From IMG/VR virus record IMGVR_UViG_3300002835_000856, positions 1-28,201 of that record: DNA of 28,201 bases. One strand, 5' to 3'. Each line of letters begins with the position of its first letter. Positions within the stretch are counted from its first letter, which is position 1. Shown in pieces: positions 26,124 to 28,201 of this stretch. A program made the position numbers and the translations under genes. This DNA comes from a virus. The notes under the pieces were generated by a model. That model saw only the letters and a program-made list of their open reading frames with translations. It did no database searches and was not told the origin of the DNA.

Positions 26124-27710
26124 TTAATAATTGCTAATGTAAATAGGCATGGGCATTACGAATTCATCATCACGTTCTTCACGCAGTTTATCATAAATTG
26201 CCGGATCCCAATCTTGTAACATCATAGTCATTCGTACGGCTAAAAGTAAACTACTGACAAGATCGTCGGTTGCCCCAACTTTTCCTTCAAAACTAATTCC
26301 TTTTGCTACAAATGTTTTTAACTCAGAAATTAAAGGTTTTGAAAATAGTTTTAATCTATCACTTTCGATTAAATGTTTTAATTTTGCACAAGTTGCAATT
26401 TTACTTGAATGTGTTGTATTAAATCCTTTTCTAAATCTTCGAACGTGTCCTTTTTTAATAGGTTCACTTAAAAACAATCCGGGTATACTTTCTTCACCTA
26501 TTTCTTCAATAGCAACTAAAGCAGCCTCACCTACGGTATTATTTTCTACGCTGTAATAAATGCTGGCTTGAACTCCTTTTTTAGTGCATTCGTCGTTGAT
26601 GTAATTGCATAGATCTCTTAATATTCTAACTTGGCCTTGAATTGTAGTTAAATTGTGTTGCCATTCACAGACTTGATTAAAACTAGGTATTTCTAAAATT
26701 TGAATAGCAGCAGGATCGCCCCCTGTACCTAAACTAGGATCAAGAGAAACAATATAAGTATTCATCGGATTGATCTTCTTGTACCAGCGTGCTTGTCCCA
26801 TTTTCATAAAAGGATCTTTACCTTCTAAATCAGCAAGTTTAATACTGTTAATTAGTGTTTCGTCAAATACTAAGAATTCGCATTCATGTTCGCGCCTAAA
26901 TCTTTCTTCACCAATTCTACTGCGTTCTTCATCGGCCCACTTTTGATCTCGATCAGGGTGTTCACTCCAATGTGCTCTAAATGGAAAGAATCCATTTTTT
27001 CCTAAGGTAGTCACATTACCAAATTCATCAAATTTTTTGTTGGCTTCTTTCCATATTTGTGAAAATTGGTCTTCGTCTGAATTAGGAGTACTGGTAATAA
27101 TTGCTTTACCACCTGTTGCCAATGTAGGCGAAATAGAAGTCCAAAACTCTGCTGCAACATTTGGCGGCACGAATGCAAACTCGTCGGCGTATAATAATGA
27201 TAAACTCATACCACGACCAGTTGTTTCTGTTGTAGTTTGTGCCACTATACGACTGCCATTGTCAAATTCTAAACTTTGTTTGTTATAACTGGTTACTCCG
27301 CAACGAACATGATTGGGGCAAAGTTCATAGGCATATCTAATACGTTGCATAATTTCCTGAGCACCGGTAAATTTGTGTGCAGCAATTAGAATTGTCGAAT
27401 CTGGTATAAACATTGCGTACCATAATAGATAGCCCGCAGCAGTTGTTGTTTTACCTGTCTGACGAGGTAATAAATTAACATTAAATCTATGCTGATGGTA
27501 ACTATCAATTAATCTTTTTTGATAATCAAAAGGTGAATATTTTAACTTACCTTTAACAGGATGCTGAATATAGAAAAAGTTTTCTAGAAAAAAATGAGGG
27601 CCGTTAATTGGATCTATGCAATTTGTTAAATCTTCAAGATCCTTTTCGGAATACTTTTGAGTAATGTGCGCAGCCTTAACTAATTTGTTATCAATATTTT
27701 TGCTTGACAT
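26124..27710 (-). CDS. 17: Large terminase subunit, T4 gp17-like, 528 aa
   Basis: 528 residues (T4 gp17: 610). Walker A RQTGKT lies at about 83-88 with NLLPRQTGKTTTAAGYLLWYA, and Walker B LLYADEFAFVP is near 180. Motif III is TSTPNSDEDQFSQ. The C-terminal RNase H-like nuclease has VSLDPSLGTGGDPAAIQ near 325, an acidic EN pair in YYSVENNTVGEAAL, and DDLVSSLLLAV near the end. It powers and ends headful DNA packaging with the portal and small terminase. The start is the ATG at 27710, 20 bases past the T-rich tail of the preceding terminator. No TATAAATA was found directly upstream. Confidence 0.95.
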   Translation of the reverse strand: MSSKNIDNKLVKAAHITQKYSEKDLEDLTNCIDPINGPHFFLENFFYIQHPVKGKLKYSPFDYQKRLIDSYHQHRFNVNLLPRQTGKTTTAAGYLLWYAMFIPDSTILIAAHKFTGAQEIMQRIRYAYELCPNHVRCGVTSYNKQSLEFDNGSRIVAQTTTETTGRGMSLSLLYADEFAFVPPNVAAEFWTSISPTLATGGKAIITSTPNSDEDQFSQIWKEANKKFDEFGNVTTLGKNGFFPFRAHWSEHPDRDQKWADEERSRIGEERFRREHECEFLVFDETLINSIKLADLEGKDPFMKMGQARWYKKINPMNTYIVSLDPSLGTGGDPAAIQILEIPSFNQVCEWQHNLTTIQGQVRILRDLCNYINDECTKKGVQASIYYSVENNTVGEAALVAIEEIGEESIPGLFLSEPIKKGHVRRFRKGFNTTHSSKIATCAKLKHLIESDRLKLFSKPLISELKTFVAKGISFEGKVGATDDLVSSLLLAVRMTMMLQDWDPAIYDKLREERDDEFVMPMPIYISNY

Positions 27711-27730
27711 AATTTAATTATTTAATAAAA

Positions 27731-27750
27731 ATAGCCTCCGAAGAGGCTAT
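27731..27750 (-). terminator. UUCG-loop intrinsic terminator
   Basis: On the minus strand ATAGCCTC, loop TTCG and GAGGCTAT form an 8-bp stem closed by the very stable UUCG tetraloop, followed by TTTTATTAAA. It separates the edge gene (stop at 27799) from the terminase gene. Confidence 0.85.
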
Positions 27751-27798
27751 ATAACCAGCAATAATTTTAATCAACAATTAAAATTTGCTAATTGATAT

Positions 27799-28200
27799 TT
27801 ACTTGCCAGGACGTGGCACCCAGTCGCCTGCGCCTGCACCAAAAGGTTTACGCGGTGTTGTTGGCTTAGCACCAGACAATCTGTCATGAGCGCGATCGAG
27901 ATTTTTCTTATTCATCTCGCGCTCTTTATCGGAGGGCTGATTGACCGTCGGATCGCCGGTCATCGATCTCATCACATCTCTCATTATTCGTTGACCTTTT
28001 TTCTCGCGATAGGACGCAACAGTGCCTTTGCTGAGTTCGCTTAGTTGTTCAGGACCCTCATCCTCACTTTGCTCTTCGTTAATAAATCTTTGATATTCTG
28101 CCATTAAACCTTCAAATGTAGCAGCCATTGCATTATCCCCAGGTTGTGCTGCAGGGAACTGTTTTTTCTCTTTGTGCATATCATTACCACTTGGCACAGC
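27799..28200 (-). CDS. C-terminal part of a hypothetical protein (partial at window edge)
   Basis: The frame is open to the window end, so the start is probably outside; GTG 28197 (MPSGNDMHKEKK) and an ATG 6 codons inside are possible internal starts. Visible features are AATFEGLMAEYQRFINEEQ, an acidic stretch, LSKGTVASYREKKGQRIMRD (an L-S-x-x-T-x-x-S-Y motif seen in several T4-like phage proteins), and a C-terminal GAGAGDWVPRPGK. It is more GC-rich than the genes to its left. T4 has the small terminase gene 16 upstream of gene 17, but this sequence does not resemble it as far as I can tell. The function is unknown. Confidence 0.6.
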   Translation of the reverse strand, partial: AVPSGNDMHKEKKQFPAAQPGDNAMAATFEGLMAEYQRFINEEQSEDEGPEQLSELSKGTVASYREKKGQRIMRDVMRSMTGDPTVNQPSDKEREMNKKNLDRAHDRLSGAKPTTPRKPFGAGAGDWVPRPGK

Positions 28201-28201
28201 A

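Noticed and set aside
26118-26125. AATAAATA on the minus strand near the 731-aa gene
   Set aside because: One mismatch to TATAAATA and only about 6 bases before the start codon, too close for a late promoter.

Overview
The window is part of a T4-like myovirus (Caudoviricetes) genome, most likely a phage of a Gram-negative, probably aquatic, proteobacterium. The T4-type core is clear: large terminase (gp17), single-strand binding protein (gp32), UvsX recombinase, UvsY mediator, UvsW helicase, a clamp-loader small-subunit candidate (gp62-like), replicative helicase (gp41) and primase (gp61). Several unnamed proteins resemble ones I remember as conserved in T4-like cyanophages and pelagiphages. 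The host is not identified. Consensus sigma70 promoters, AGGAG ribosome-binding sites and a heptose pathway point to a Gram-negative bacterium.

Layout. (1) 1-4.6 kb, plus strand, GC-rich by eye: an early-type region of small genes, led by nine near-identical sigma70 promoters with 17-bp spacers (213 to 4215). Recognisable products are a small GIY-YIG-type protein, a protein with a ribosomal bL12 C-terminal-like domain, and a 42-aa membrane peptide. Two copies of a GC-rich hairpin with a compensatory base-pair change sit at gene ends. (2) 4.54-4.88 kb: non-coding, with GC-rich hairpins, a decayed promoter copy, a sharp switch to AT-rich sequence and a 12-bp inverted repeat. (3) 4.88-6.62 kb, plus strand: a 2OG-Fe(II) oxygenase-like protein, a HAD phosphatase and an AlgH/YqgE protein. 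(4) 6.6-28.2 kb: almost entirely minus strand, tightly packed, with many ATGA or 1-nt stop/start overlaps. Read in the direction of transcription it runs: edge gene, UUCG terminator, gp17, a 731-aa protein of unknown function, terminator, gp32, uvsX, a small acidic protein, uvsY, a 392-aa protein, uvsW, small conserved proteins including the gp62 candidate, a zinc-finger protein, a run of small paralogues ending in F-x-L-K-W, a sugar-nucleotide (heptose) cassette, a miniature C-family DNA polymerase palm protein, an HNH endonuclease, one plus-strand gene under a TATAAATA late promoter, a probable structural protein, then primase and helicase.

How it fits together. The early block would be read at once by host RNA polymerase and probably serves host takeover, with the bL12-like protein a candidate translation-directed factor. 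The minus-strand block supplies recombination-dependent replication and packaging. The heptose cassette (kinase, two cytidylyltransferase-fold proteins, epimerase, cupin) probably makes or diverts an activated heptose or related sugar. The most unusual single gene is the 195-aa protein at 10926-11513. It keeps the active-site motifs of bacterial DNA polymerase III alpha but lacks nearly everything else, in a phage lineage that normally uses a family B polymerase. No tRNA, rRNA, CRISPR array or insertion sequence was seen.
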